Of a stretch of 64,000 nt of DNA, positions 1-12,791 are shown piece after piece. Below the pieces are notes generated by a model. It had not been told where the DNA came from, made no database searches, and worked only from the letters and a program-made list of their open reading frames with translations. The first letter of the stretch is position 1, and the number at the start of each line of letters is the position of its first letter. Source of the stretch: Arachis hypogaea (lineage: Eukaryota; Streptophyta; Magnoliopsida; Fabales; Fabaceae); the NCBI RefSeq assembly GCF_003086295.3, contig NC_092047.1, positions 115,317,323 through 115,381,322 of the forward strand. The letters run 5' to 3'. A program made the position numbers and the translations under genes.

Positions 1-1535
1 AAACCCAATTTGACCAGAAACCTGGTGGTCTAACCGGGCTGAGCTACCCTTCAAACTGCTTAAAAATCTCATCAGACACGCAAAAAGTCGGTCTGGTACG
101 TTCGGATTTAAGCAAAATCGGTGAACCGGCTGGTTTTCATAAGTGGGACCAGGTCATGGTTAATTTTTTTTTAATTATAAACGATGTCGTTTTCAAGTAA
201 AGGAAAGCCAAAACCACTCGGTGTCTCAGTCTCGTCACACTCTCACTCAAGCTCACCTCTCTCATCTCTCGTCTCCGGTCTCTCTCACTGCCTCCGGTCT
301 CGCACTCAAGCTCGTCGTCGTTTTCTGTCTCTTCACCGTCTTACAGTAAGCGCGTGCCTTCCCTGCGCTCGTCATCGGCGGCGGCAGAAACAGAAGGTTC
401 CGGGGCTGGTCGTCGTCATCGCTCTTTGTCTCGTCACCGTCTCGCACTCAGTCGGGCGCCTTCCATGCGCTCGTCGCGGGCGGCGGCAGAAGCAGCACGT
501 CCCGGAGTTGGTCGTTGTTGTCGTCTTCTTGCTTCGAGCCTCACCATCAGCTTCCTCCTCACCGGCAGCAGCTGGTCCCCGATTTGGTGAGTTTCAACAA
601 ATTCCCCTGCTCCTTTTGCTCAATTTTGTTGCTGCAATTCATCTCTTCACCTTGATTTTGTTGCTGAAAGTTGAATTTTTTACTGATTATCATCATTGAA
701 CCTTGAATCTGTTGCTGTCTATTTGAAAAAATCATTAGCTAAATTTTTTGTTGCTGTAATTCATTACTGCACCTTGATTTTGTTGCTGAAAATATCACTG
801 AACTATTTTTTTTTGTTTCTGAAAATCATCACAGAGTTGAATTTCTTCCTGATTATCATCAATCTATTGTTGTCTTGCTGAAATAATCACTTAGCTAAAT
901 TTTGTCTAGCTGTAAATCTGTAAATCATATTTTGAGCTAAATCTTTTGTTGCTGAAAATTATTATAGTTGAATGTTGAAAATGAGGTTCATGCTCTGTGC
1001 AACTCATAATAAAATTCTTCAGTTAAATTGTTGTTCCCACGCTCCCTGTTTTTTTTGGCTAGAATTTTAAAAATGTCTCCATCACAACTCAGTTGCTATT
1101 ATGAATTATTTATTGATTTGTGAAAAAGACACAAATGTAGATATAGATGTTTCAAATTTGTCCAATGAAGATATAAATGCCGACTTTGAGATAACCCCTT
1201 GGATTTGATTTACTGATTGTGTTATCTTTTGCTCTCTCTTGTTCATTTAAATTGAGAAAATATTTTGTACTAGTGACTAGTTTATTATCTCTTTTTGCAT
1301 CATATGTCTAAGAATTGATACTTGATTGTTATTAATATGTTTATGAAGTCCTGCATTTTAAGTTTTAACTTTTGATTTTAATTTTATTTTTATAATTTTA
1401 CATTTTTATTTAATTATGACCGGGTCAACTGGGTGAATCAGTGACCTACCAGTTGAACCAGTAACCTAGTCGTATGACCTAGTGATCTGGTCGTATGACT
1501 GGGTCAATTACTAGTTCAATTTTGATAACCATGAA
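1..1535. mobile_element. Non-autonomous DNA transposon, left end outside the window
   Basis: The right end (about 1417-1535) is rich in GACC/GGTC-type motifs and ends in TTTTGATAACC. The left part (1-150) carries related ACCGG motifs, and a partly similar terminus starts at 28480. Inside, 327-525 is GC-rich and holds a roughly 105-bp tandem duplication (copies near 327-427 and 433-525). After that, 600-960 repeats a TTGTTGCTGAAAAT-like motif. The open frames here (for example 184-699) follow this low-complexity sequence and match no family I know. The superfamily is unproven because the left end and its target duplication lie outside the window. Confidence 0.55.
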
Positions 1536-1658
1536 TTTAACTGCCCTCAGGATTGCAAATTGGTTCCTTTTTATTTTTTAAAATGGTTTTTGCCTACGCA
1601 AATGCCCTGAAAATTGATCAGTAGCTCAATACACACTGCAAAATTCAGATAAGTAAAA

Positions 1659-4110
1659 ATGCTGGGGAAGGTTTTAGCATCATCACTAGCTCTAGCTAAA
1701 GTTCAATTGCGCAAGAATCTCTACTCTAAGTCTTTGCTTCTCACTCTCAGACCTCTCCTCTCCAGTAGTTCCTTACTTCGCAAAACAAGGTACCTCTCAT
1801 GGAAAATTTTATTGTTATGCAAAAAGATGTGAAATGAATAGTTATCTCTGAATATTTTTGCCATTTTCTATGCTGTGTGTACATTTTCTACTTGACATAA
1901 TGATTAAAAGCATAGTTAGTATTTTGATTGTGTTGTTGACACTTGGATCATATGTTTTTCCTTTGAAATATTCTGAAACAACACATAGGATGCTTTTTAG
2001 TTAGAATGCAAATAGCCATCAGCTATGCCCTATTTATAAGTTATGAGTTCCAACATGGTTGGCCTTTCATTTTTATCACTTAAGGTGAAAATGGGTTATA
2101 ATGTATTAGATGACAGAATATTATATCTAGCTAAGCTTTTTTAGAGTAATGTTATAGTTTCACCCTTTTTTATTTTAGTTTGGCAATGATCTTATGTGAT
2201 CAAATATTTCAATGTATTACTCATAATTTTTTTCCCCTCTCTATTTTCAACTTCAGTTAGCTGTAATCTCACATGCGAAGCCAAAACTTTAGATTCATTA
2301 TTTGCTTGTACATTGCCTAACACTGCAATAGCTTGAACTATGTTATATATACAGTTTGTGGCCAGCAACCGACTTTTGGCCACTATGATGTAAAAGCACA
2401 TCCTTTCTTGGGAGTCACAAGCTTTCATTCAGGTCCACATCTCAAGAATAATGATAAGGCCATAGAACCACGCCAGGATTCTGAAAAATCCTCAAATGCT
2501 GATGGTTCTGGTAATGCCCAAGTAAAGAGAAAAAAACTGAAGGGCAAAAGAGCAGTTGTAAGATGGCTAAAGTTCTTTAGATATAAGAAGAAGAAGGAGT
2601 ATGAGAGGATGACAACAGAGGAAAAACTGTTATATAAATTGTTAAAGGTAAATTCCTTTTTTTCTAACGTAAATGAGTCAACTGCTTTCATTGTTTTCCA
2701 CGATCGATATTATTTTTTGCTTCTTTATGTGCGCCAGATTGAATTGATATACTATACAAAGACATGGAATGAAACAGATTCTTTCTTTTCCATGTTTACT
2801 TTTCTCAAGAGTGAGATAGCTTTTGCATTTAACACCTATAATTTTAGTTTATTGCGATGTCTTTTATGTGTATAATGTCAAGTAATTAGTGTATGATGCT
2901 TTATTCACTGTTCCAGGCTCGGAAAAAGGAAGAGAGACTCTTAGAAGCCTTGAAGAAGATTGAGCCTGCAGAATCATCAGAAGCAACCCATGATCCTGAG
3001 ATATTGACGCCAGAAGAGCATTTCTTCTTCTTAAAGATGGGTCTCAAATGCAAAAATTATGTGCCTGTTGGAAGACGAGGAATTTACCAAGGTGTGATTT
3101 TGAACATGCATCTGCATTGGAAAAAGCATCAGACTTTGAAGGTGGTGGTGAAGACATTTTCGCCAGAGGAGGTCAAGGAGATTGCAAAAGAGCTGGCAAG
3201 ACTGACTGGAGGGATAGTACTTGACATTCATGAAGATAACACAATAATAATGTATAGAGGAAAAAATTATGCTCAGCCACCAACAGAGATTATGTCTCCA
3301 CGTATCACTCTTTCAAGGAAGAAGGTAATGTGTCTAACGTTCAGTGTAGTCATTTCTGAATAAGAATAAATTTAGTGTTTCGTCAGGCTACACTATGGTG
3401 TGTGTTTAAACATCTACTCCTAAACTTCTAGTTCGTTTTCGTTGTCGACATTTCCTAATTTTATATTACAACTCTTACTTTTACTTTATTATGCCACTCA
3501 AGTACATAGTAGATTGGTGCTTCTTCTTACTCTGTCTTGTTCGTAATCTCATCTTATGTAGGCACTGGATAAATCCAAATATAGAGATGGCCTTAGAGCT
3601 GTGCGGAGATATATTCCTCGACTTGAGCAAGAACTTGAAATTCTTCGAGCACAACTAAGCAGCACAACTGAAAGTAACATAGATGCCATTGAGGAACTCC
3701 ATAAAGGTGACAAGGAGAGGATTGAGTCTGATAGAACTGTTTCTAAATTTTTCCAGCAAGAGAACTCAGATAAACTTGATCAAATCATAAATGATAAGAT
3801 TGAGTTCCCAGATGAGGATGAGACTGGTGCTGACTCGGATTTGGATTCAGATCTTGAAAATTTATCGGATATCTTTGAGACAGATTCAGATACAGATAAT
3901 CTAGTGAAGGATGAAAAGCCTCTCTATTTGGATGAGTTTGATAATTTAACAGATCAAAGTGATGGAGAAACAGATGTCTTTGAGGACCATCTTAGACAGA
4001 TATCCTTGGATTCAAAAAGTACAGACAAGGATGTTGACTCACCCAAGTTTGATGAAGTTGACAAGATCTTTCTGCAGGCTGCATCGTTTTTAAAGAAAAG
4101 ACGAAAATGA
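1659..4110 (+). CDS. CRM-domain RNA-binding protein, organelle-targeted (4 exons, about 467 aa)
   Basis: Exons are 1659-1789, about 2332-2647, 2917-3324 and 3562-4110. The predicted protein has a Ser/Leu/Arg-rich N-terminus with no acidic residues over 43 aa, which looks like a plastid or mitochondrial transit peptide. A Lys/Arg-rich region and a short coiled-coil-like stretch follow. One CRM (CRS1/YhbY) domain lies near residues 179-274 and has the GxxG RNA-binding loop (GRRG, about 201-204). The C-terminal tail is strongly acidic. The layout resembles the small single-CRM plant family around Arabidopsis At2g28480/At4g13070 (from memory). CRM proteins bind organellar RNA in group II intron splicing or ribosome assembly; this one's target is not shown. 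Introns 2 and 3 have clear GT-AG sites and keep frame. The exon 2 acceptor is uncertain: the best-looking site (exon from 2355) breaks frame, so 2332 or 2422 is more likely. Confidence 0.85.
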
Positions 4111-4344
4111 AATATTTTACCAAGGAAGTATAATTTTGTAATGTTTTAGTGTTCTTATTTCTTCCAGGTGGAGGGAAAGGGTGTTATCATTGATATGATA
4201 CGAGCAAGAGTTAGATAATAATCATTCATTGGGCAGAAATTCTTTTTCTTTGTTTTTTTTTTTTTAAATTCCGAACAAATTGATAGACAAGATATCTTCT
4301 AATGTTCTTCGAACCCATTAAAAAACAGCTGGATATGGTTTATA
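4111..4344. other. Convergent 3' intergenic spacer
   Basis: Only 234 bp separate the stop codon of the + strand CRM gene from the stop codon of the - strand IDD gene. The spacer holds both 3' UTRs and a T-run near 4250. Overlapping transcripts are likely (inference). No separate terminator motif can be assigned. Confidence 0.6.
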
Positions 4345-7300
4345 TCATATGTCCCAAACAGATTTCTCCATAGTTGAATCTCCATGTGGAATGTGATGCT
4401 GAAAGTGATTAATAAGTGGTAACCTCTGTTGGCTTAATGCTTCTAATTCCAATCTCTGTTGTTCTTGTTGATGATGATGATGTCTCTGAGGTTCATGCAA
4501 ATTCCCTGTAGCTCTTGAAGTTGACCCTCCAACTCCCAAGAAATCATGAACTGTTTTCATGTCATTACTGACACCAAACCTTGGTGCCCCCATTTGGTTA
4601 TTTCCTTCTGCAAGGTCTCTTTCATGGACCAAACTAGTAGCACCAACCTCTTGTGTATTGTGATCACTTCCCATGAACATTGTGCTAAGCATTCCTATAT
4701 CATTATTTGTTGTTGACCCATCATTACTATTGTTATTAGCTTCAAATATCAGTGGCATTTCTTGCTGCCTTTTATGAAAAAATTGATCAGCCTGTGGATT
4801 GAAGTGATGATCATAGGAAGGAGGGTTATTACGGTTATGGTGCTGCATAGCAGTAGCAGCACCAGAAACTTGGTCAGGACCGGCCATGGTAGTAACAAAG
4901 GGTTTTTGCATCATGGGGGAGTTAATGCTGTTGCTGCTTGCAGCAGCACCCATTTGTGCTGCTTTCTGCAATAATGCAGTTGCAGACATGTGAGCTGAGC
5001 TGGAAACAAGACCCAAGTTCTTGCTGCTATCTTGGAAGTAATTGAAACCAGTGGAGTTGTTGGAACTGAGTTGAAGGCTTGAAGAAGAGGTAGGGAGAGC
5101 GTGCATGCTCTTTGGACCACCAAATAGTGTACCTGATGATGAACTTGTTGGGGAGAAAATGCCCCCACCAATGCTCATGGACTTGAATGGCACAGGTACA
5201 ATCTCTTGTGAGAGTGTTCTAAGTGGATTGTTATGGTTACTGCTGTTGAGTTCTGATGCATTACTGTTGCTTAGGGGCATTGTGGCTATAAGATCAGAGA
5301 CTTGTTCATTTTGCAAGTTTTGTGGCACCCCATTTGTTAATCCTTGTTGATTTATTCTGTTGTTTTCCTCAGTTAATGCATCACAAAAGGCCCTGTGTGT
5401 TATGAAGCTGTCCCTTCTGCATGGTTTCAGAGAAATGAGTTGACAATATTTAGGACCACTCTAATGGTCAATAAGTACTGAATTTTATGGCTTAAAATTT
5501 AAGGCCCACTTGAAAATTGTTTCAGAATGTAAAATACAAAAATATTAGGGATAGTAATAGAGACAAAGAAAATATTTTATTTTTGTTATTTACCTCGTTT
5601 TAGGTGGGTGGAAATACCAAAAACATGTCCTAAGATAGAAAGTATTTCAAAACAATATTTAATTATAATATAAGAAATATATTATTTGTATTCATTTTAT
5701 TTCGTATATTAAATTCAGCTATATTTCTACAATTGGAATTGTAAGACCCATTTTATAAAATGAATATATGAAATATTTTTTAAAATTCAACAACCTCGGG
5801 TAGCCATAATTACAGATTGAAGAATACTATAAGATTAATAAAATTTATTTTTTTGATCAACAATTAATTAGTAATGTTTAAAAACGTAAACTAAAAATAT
5901 ATTATTGAATTATTAGATTAACAAATCAGATTGATGATTAAAAATATTAATAAAAAAATAAATTTTACAGATATTTAAAAATTTTCTCATACATATTTAT
6001 GTACATTTAATGCGAGAAAGTGGGGGAGTCAATGCCAAATATCACAACTCAATGGTGCCATACGTGTTTGGCAGAATTGATACTGTCACAGTTGTGATGA
6101 TAATAGTATTAATTACCGAAAATTTTAACTATATTAAGATATATTGAAGTGACATATCTAAGGAAGAATAGACCACACCACATGCAAAATAATGGAAAAT
6201 AAATGTTATCTGTCACATTCACATCTTTTTATTACGAGCACAAACTACAATGAAGCTCAAGTGAAAAAAATACTGAATAATGTGCTTATTAATCTCTATA
6301 AATATTTGTGTTATTCACTTATTTGTACTTTAAAAGTTTTACTCTTACATATAATAGTAGTAGAAGAGAGAAAACAAAGGAAAAAGAGAGAAATTATTTT
6401 CATCGAATGAACTTACAATGTATAGTCCTCCCCAAAAAAATGCAAGAAGGTGGATTCAAATATTGCCTTTACTTCTCCACAAAATTGAAGATACACTATA
6501 TTCTGAGGGTTAATTAATAATGAATAAGAAACAATTATAAGAAACATTAAAAGGCTGTTTATGAAAGATTATTTTAAGATATAAACAGCTAAAAATATTA
6601 AAATTTTACTAATTTAGTGATTTAAGGTTTTATTTGATTTTTATTTTTTGGTCTTAAATTTCATTATAATTTTTTTTTCCTTATACTAAAATTCTTTTAG
6701 AATAATAAGAATAAAATTTTAAACCTTTGGTCATGTATAAAAACACTTATATTATGTTATAAAATTATTATTTCCAAAAATATGAAAAGTTAGATAAAAA
6801 CACATAAACAACTATACATCTATCCATATAATTCAAACACAGGTGCAAAAAAGAAATAGAAAATGTGTATGCAAATAAATTCTTTCAATATCTTTTCTCA
6901 GTTGAACTTGTAAAGTGTGACCACATATTATAACCTACTCAAATAGAACCATGAAAAAAATATGATATCACACATTACATGATCAACTACTAAAAAAAAA
7001 AATAAGAGGATCAAAATTTGAAATGTTTACCTGGAGAATATAGTTCCACAATCACATTTATATTCTCTAGTGCCACATGTTTTCTGATGAGCCTTCCAAT
7101 CAGATTGAACAGCATATTTCTTTGAACATTTGTCACATTTCCACTTCTTCTCACCATGTTTCCTGCTGTAATGTTTCTTTATCCCAGTGAGATCCCCCAG
7201 TGCTCGGGCAGGGTTATGGTGCACACACGATTTTTCGGGGCACACGTACACCCTCTTCTTCATAGCCTCTTCTGTTGTTGCTCTTTGCCTTAGCTTCCAT

Positions 7301-8150
7301 GGTAGATTGTGACCTCTCCTATGTAACTGAAGGTTTTGGTCCCTCTGAAACCCTTTGTTGCATATCTCACATATGAATCTATTTGTTGCCATTAATGTGG
7401 TTGGTGATAATGCAATCACTTCTGCATTTGGATCTGTAATTTATTCAATCGTATCAATTTAATATCTTCATCACACTTCGCAAAAATACGTACATTAATA
7501 GTGACACAATATAGTATTAACTATCCTGATATTATTATGCGAATGAATTATAGTTCAAATAATATAATCTTTTTATATTTATCTAAAAGTCGTGAGTTTG
7601 AGTCTTTCTATTTTTGATAAAAAAAAATCTTGATATTATTATAAAAATACGATAATTGTTATTATTTTATTATATATTTAGATTATTTTTTAATTAATAA
7701 AATAAAAAATAAATATTAGTTGTTGAAAAAATATCTATCTCAAATGTTTTTTTTTTTAAATAAAGAGTGTACGCATAAAAGAATTAATAGTAATAATATG
7801 CTAAATAGTTAGCTACTTTCTCTCTGGCGTTTGAATTTTATCTCCAATTTATTTTTATTTTTAAAGTAATTTTTTGTCTGTTAATTAATTTTGTTTCAGA
7901 AACATTATAATATCTAAATATAATTTGTATATAGGTATATTCATTTTTAAATATACTAATTTTTATGGATTCAGCATTTATTGATTGGCAGAAATGTACT
8001 ATATATAGGATCAAGAACAATCATTGAAGAGTAAGAGGATGCATATGATTTGAATAAGGAAAATTCACTCTATGTTATTTCATGTTACTTAATTAGAAAA
8101 AAAAAGGTGGTAATAGAAAGAAAGTATAAAAAAGCAACACTTACATTCCC

Positions 8151-8206
<56 letters not shown>

Positions 8207-8998
8207 TTTATAATAAAATAATTAACGCAACATGCTAATTAAGCTTTTCTAAAACACTATTTAAGCCTTTAAAATCAAGCTAGAAATCCTAGAATAGTAG
8301 AATTTGACCAGAAGAGTTAGTAATTAAGATGCACAAACCACATATATAATTATTTCAAGGTAAAATTTTATCTTGCCTAAACTACTTACACTTTTATGTG
8401 TTGGATTTATTTGGTTAATATCATCCTTAAAATTGAATATAATTTTAAGAAAATAAACTGCACCATCATCATTACAAGTGGTGGCTATATATAGTTTTGT
8501 GTTTAACATACAAATTTTTTTATACAGTTTAAACAAAATTATAATTTTTTTAAATAATAAAATTTCACAGGTGCCAAAAACAATTAATTAATTAAAACTT
8601 AATATCATCATCACATGATATATTTTCTCTGTACATTGAAATTATGAAACTGATTAAAAAAAGTAATTAAAATATTTTTTTGGGGATATATAGTAAAAAT
8701 GATTTTATGTGGAATATAATTTCAAAAAACTGAATGAAAATTTCAGGGTATATAGTTGAGTATACTTGCCTGGATTTCCAGGTTGGTTTCTTTTCTTCTT
8801 GATTCCAACTTGTTGCTTTTGTTCTTGACTTGTGGAGTTGTTGTTTTTGCAAGCACTAGAAGAACTTGAACCATGATGATGATGATGAGGGTGATTTTGT
8901 AATTGCAACTGTTGCTGTTCTTCATTCTCCTGTAGTTGTTCTTCTGAGGAGAAACTACCATTATTATTATTATTATCTTCACCTGAAATGTTTGACAT
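4345..8998 (-). CDS. INDETERMINATE-DOMAIN (IDD) C2H2 zinc-finger transcription factor (3 exons, 567 aa)
   Basis: Exons on the - strand are 8998-8770, 7433-7031 and 5416-4345, 1704 nt in frame including the stop. Exon 1 encodes an acidic, Gln/His-rich N-terminus and a basic KKKR nuclear-localisation motif near residues 67-70. Exon 2 and the start of exon 3 encode the ID domain: C2H2 fingers 1 (C98, C101, H114, H118) and 2, then fingers 3 and 4 of C2HC type. Exon 3 has the conserved SATALLQKAAQMG motif (about 350-364) and a DFLG motif (about 497) known from IDD C-termini. IDD proteins are nuclear DNA-binding factors, several of which work with SHORT-ROOT, SCARECROW or DELLA proteins. This one looks closest to the IDD4/5/6 type, but I do not assign an orthologue. 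Intron 1 starts with GC rather than GT; intron 2 is GT-AG. Finger 4 is split by intron 2, a position I recall as usual for IDD genes. Confidence 0.93.
5417..7030 (-). other. IDD intron 2
   Basis: A 1614-bp AT-rich intron with donor GTAAAC (from 7030) and acceptor TGCAG (ending 5417). It splits the fourth zinc finger after two bases of an Arg codon. No gene is seen inside. Confidence 0.85.
7550..7632 (+). mobile_element. Possible tRNA-derived SINE relic
   Basis: Inside IDD intron 1, a segment ends with a B-box-like GAGTTTGAGTCTTTC (about 7595) and a short TTTTTGATAAAAAA tail, as in some plant SINEs. The 5' A-box part is eroded. This is a weak call from pattern only. Confidence 0.3.
8151..8206. 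repeat. (TAA)n microsatellite in IDD intron 1
   Basis: An almost perfect run of the trinucleotide ATA/TAA, about 18 units. Likely length-variable between accessions. Confidence 0.97.
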
Positions 8999-9235
8999 TT
9001 AATTTGAAAGAAACAAAGAAAAAAGAAAGAAAAAGATAAAAAGTGAATAGAAATGAAGATTCTGTGTGTATATGTTGTTCACTAAATTCCAGAGCTTGGT
9101 TTTTGGGTGAAACAGAAAAGTAAGGAAAGGAAAGGAGTTATTTGAGGAATTAGGAAGCTATAGCAATTGGTGCTACCATGATACCAACTTTGGAAGCTGG
9201 TCTTGTTTGGCTTTATATAATTATATAATATTGTC
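8999..9235 (-). promoter_or_regulatory. IDD promoter core and 5' leader
   Basis: On the - strand a TATA-like TATATAAAGCC lies near 9214-9222. About 30 bp downstream the sequence becomes C/T-rich with CTTTCCTTTCC-type runs up to the ATG at 8998. This fits a plant core promoter followed by a leader of about 180 nt. The transcription start is inferred. Confidence 0.5.
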
Positions 9236-9299
9236 CATATGAAGACAACTACTAGGTAAAATACCCCCAGCTTCTTGGCATCATGGTAATATTCCAAAA

Positions 9300-11872
9300 A
9301 TTAATAAAGTAAAGGAGAAATAACTTCCTAAAAATTTACACTTCCATCAATCATATTAGTTTTTTTTTTAAAAAAATATTAATAAAATTTTTTATAATAG
9401 TAGACGTAAACACATTATTTTTGAAATAGCTCTTATATTATGATAAAATGTCTTAATTTTTTAATATAATTTTTTTATGCTTGTTATTATGGATAATTTT
9501 ATTGATATTTTTTAAAAATTAATCTATCCGAAATATAAATGTTTAAAAATTTATTTATTATTTTATTTAAATTAATATTATTTCTATTATATATATTATA
9601 TATTTTTATCTATTTTTATTTTTATTTTTATTTTTACTTATTTTTGTAATATAATAAAATAATAATAGTAAATAAGTAGTACATAAATAATTGTATTTTT
9701 TAATATATATTTTTATGTAAGAATTTCTTTTAGTTTGCGTGAATTTTGGCATAGTTTTTTTCTCTTTTTATTGATCTTATACAATTTTTTTTTGGTCAAG
9801 AAGAATCGAACTATAAATTTTTATGCTAAAAAAATTTTGATATTATATCATAAAATTATTTTTTTTTTAAATTTAGTCTAATAAAAAATATAATATATAA
9901 ATAGTTATATATCTAAATATCAGCTATAATAATTTTTATTTAGTCTATATAAGGTGTAAGTGGGTTTGATTATCTCCATGTATAAGTCTAGAAGAAAATG
10001 TTCTAACACAAAAAAATTATATAAAAAAAAATATAAATATAACATCAAAATGTTCTAACCTTTATGATTAATTGCAGTATGATGATGACATCAAATAATA
10101 TAACATTACTTTTACATAAATATAACTAATCACTTTTGTGTCTCAAATGTAATAATGTACTTATTTTGATGTGTCTTGTTGTTTAGGAGTAAATTGCAAC
10201 CAATGGCTAAAGGACACCTCAATAAATCCTTTTGAATGAAACACAAAATTAAACATAAAAAATACTCATGATATTCATGAAATATCTTACCTAAAAACAA
10301 CTCATTCTTCTTCTTTTTTTTCTTTTTTTTTTTTTTCCATTTTTTCAACGACGGATGAGATGTCCATCATTGAGAAGGCACGATACGATTAACATATTAT
10401 TAGTTTGTAAATGTCCACTTTGATTGATGAAATAAAACTGATTCATATATAGTTTTATTTTTTTTTAATATTTAAACTGAAAATTTAATTCTCGATACTT
10501 AGTTAAATATAATACACTCTTTTTCGGTCCACTATAAATCACACTTGCCAAAGAAATTCAAACATATTGTACTTGGTTACTTCAAAGGGAAAATGTAAGA
10601 AGGTTCCTGTTCATGACATAATAATTGATTTTAGAAAATTAATTTTTAAACATAAAATAGAAATAAATCTATATATGTAAGCAGGTAAATAAATATAAGA
10701 CTTGTCCTATATTATTGTTAACCAATTTTCCATTCAGTGATTCTTTAACAATTTCAATTGAAGTGTACTGAAAGGAAGATTCCTTTCAGTGCAATTTAAC
10801 AAGTATATGGCCAGATAGATATTAATTTCCTGCATTTTCCAAAATAGTATGTTTAAATACTCCTTTTCCCTCTATATTGAAGGAAATAAATATAATGGTA
10901 GTTTTGTGAAGTATTTGTCAATACTCAATATGTTATTATTTTTTTTTTCTTTTCTTTTTTTCAGATAGCTACTTCGTAGAACAGTAACCCATTAAAAGTG
11001 ATATATATTAGACTAACCTTGAGAAATTTAATTTGAATAATATAATACGAAAGAAACAAGAATTGAACTTCCCACTACACTAAGAAATAAAGTGATAAAC
11101 TATGGTCATAAGGAAAAAATAATCTAATTGAGAAAATTGATAAAATAAAAAAATCATTTAATTATTATTAAATTTGTAACTTTTATCATATGTGCGTTTA
11201 ATTATTATTTTATTCCAGGGATGATTAGTTACTTTAAAATTTTATCAATTTACCCACTTTAAAAGAATTTGATCTATATTTATCAATAGTTTTGTTAGGA
11301 AGACAAGAAAATTAAAATCCATTAAAATGTATATTTACATTTCAAAAAAATAAAATGTTATGTATATAAAATTCATAAATTATATACCTAAAGTCAATAT
11401 TTACTGGTTATTAAATTTTCTTTGCTTTTTTTCTACCCATATTTATCCTATTTAAATAGCCGAATTCCTATCTATATATATGTCCCATTTTATCCGAATT
11501 AAACGACAGAAGGAAAGAAGCCAAATAAATATCTTCAAACAAAAGAAGGATAACGTAGTTGGTAATGACAAAAAAGAGGGTTTGCTTCCGAGTGAACCTA
11601 TATAGATGCCATGAAGTTCACTTTTAAGGGCACAACGACATTAACTAAGGGCATCCTATGTCCCTCTTAATATTCCATAGTTTAAATATCATAATAATAT
11701 ATATGTTCTAGATGAGCAAGTTGGTATATATAAAATCTGACGCTGCTTGTATAATTTATATGTTATTGATATAATTATTAATGTAATTTTAAATAATAAT
11801 TTAAGTTTTAAAATAAATAATTTTATAATATAATAAAATTATAAGCATTAGTGCATATATATAATTAATTCC
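9300..11872. other. AT-rich intergenic region
   Basis: I see no gene, RNA gene or clear transposon ends here. It contains long A/T runs, a T-rich tract near 10310-10340 and short open frames with no recognisable protein. Confidence 0.6.
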
Positions 11873-11881
11873 TTTTAATAT

Positions 11882-12791
11882 AAGGTTTAACTATTTTGTT
11901 ATAGTTTTATTAAATTTATAATTAGATTTTTATATTTTTTTAATTAGGTTCTTGTACTATTTTTAATTTTATGAGTAAAGTATTATTTTGATCTTCAACA
12001 TTTGAGTCGAATCCTAATTTAGTCATTAACATTTCAAACTTCTTATTTCAGTCTCAAAAACTTTCAAACGTCCTATTCAATCCAAAAAAAATTAAGCGGT
12101 TTTAATGTTGTCCTACTATTAAATTTGACACAAACAATTTGCATATTGAAGAGTCAATAGCATTCGATTTCGTTATGTAAGTAAAATTAATCCACCAATG
12201 ATCATTAATATAAAAATTTTTCTTTTAATTTTGAAGTGTTGATGATTGATTGTTAGGATTCGAAATTTTGTAAAAAAAAATGAGAAGTGTTAAAAAAAGG
12301 TTTTGATTATATTTTTCTAACATATGGAAGAAGACATGACTTAACTAGAAACGTTATTAACATTCACATCACTCATTCGATTAACTATCAGTGTCAAATT
12401 TATCAATAGAACAACATTGAACATGCTTGAAATTTTTTGGACAGAAATAGGACGTTTGAAACGTTAAGGACCAAATCAGGATTTGGCCTAAATATTAAGA
12501 ACCAACATAGTATTTTACCCTAATTTTTTATAATTAGGTCATTCCTAGTGTAAAAAATATTAGAGTTAACTGAATATTTTTTCGCAAATTGAAGATATTC
12601 ATTCATAATTAAAAACCTAATTAGATTTTTTACTGCATGTATTTTAAGAGAAATATTATGTTAATTTTAATATTGTTTACATAAAAATAACCTAATTATA
12701 AAATTAAAAACAATATTGAGACCCAATTAAAAAAATATAAAAACCTAGCTAAAAATATAATAAAAATATAAAAATCAACAGAATAATTAAA
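11882..12791. mobile_element. Mutator-type MITE (outer), split by a second MITE
   Basis: The terminal regions match in inverted orientation: TTTAACTATTTTGTTATAG at the left against the reverse complement of the right end (TTTAATTATTCTGTTGAT). Similarity continues about 100 bp inward with an AATTAGGT motif. A perfect 9-bp target duplication TTTTAATAT flanks it (11873-11881 and 12792-12800), as in the Mutator superfamily. Without the nested element it would be about 350-370 bp. No transposase is present. Confidence 0.8.
11973..12520. mobile_element. Mutator-type MITE (inner), GAGTAAAGTAT family
   Basis: The left arm starts GAGTAAAGTATT; the right arm reversed starts GGGTAAAATACT. Each arm has CCTAATTT, CATTAAC.TTTCAAAC and CTATT motifs in the same order for about 100 bp. 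The flanks TAATTTTAT (11964-11972) and TAATTTTTT (12521-12529) are a 9-bp target duplication with one mismatch. It belongs to the same family as the element at 59210-59740 and lies inside the outer MITE. Confidence 0.82.

Larger units (their letters stand above)
7434..8769 (-). other. IDD intron 1 with a GC-AG splice pair
   Basis: The donor reads AG|GCAAGT at 8771-8764 on the - strand, and the acceptor reads TTACAG before 7433. Only this junction gives the conserved N-P-D-P-N-A-E-V run, with a Gly-Asp codon switch at the boundary. GCAAGT after AG is the known consensus of plant GC-AG introns. The 1336-bp intron also holds a (TAA)n microsatellite and a possible SINE relic. Confidence 0.9.

Noticed and set aside
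184..699. 171-codon open frame near the left edge
   Set aside because: It follows a GC-rich tandem duplication and an AT-rich repeat inside a DNA transposon; no known family and no gene signals.
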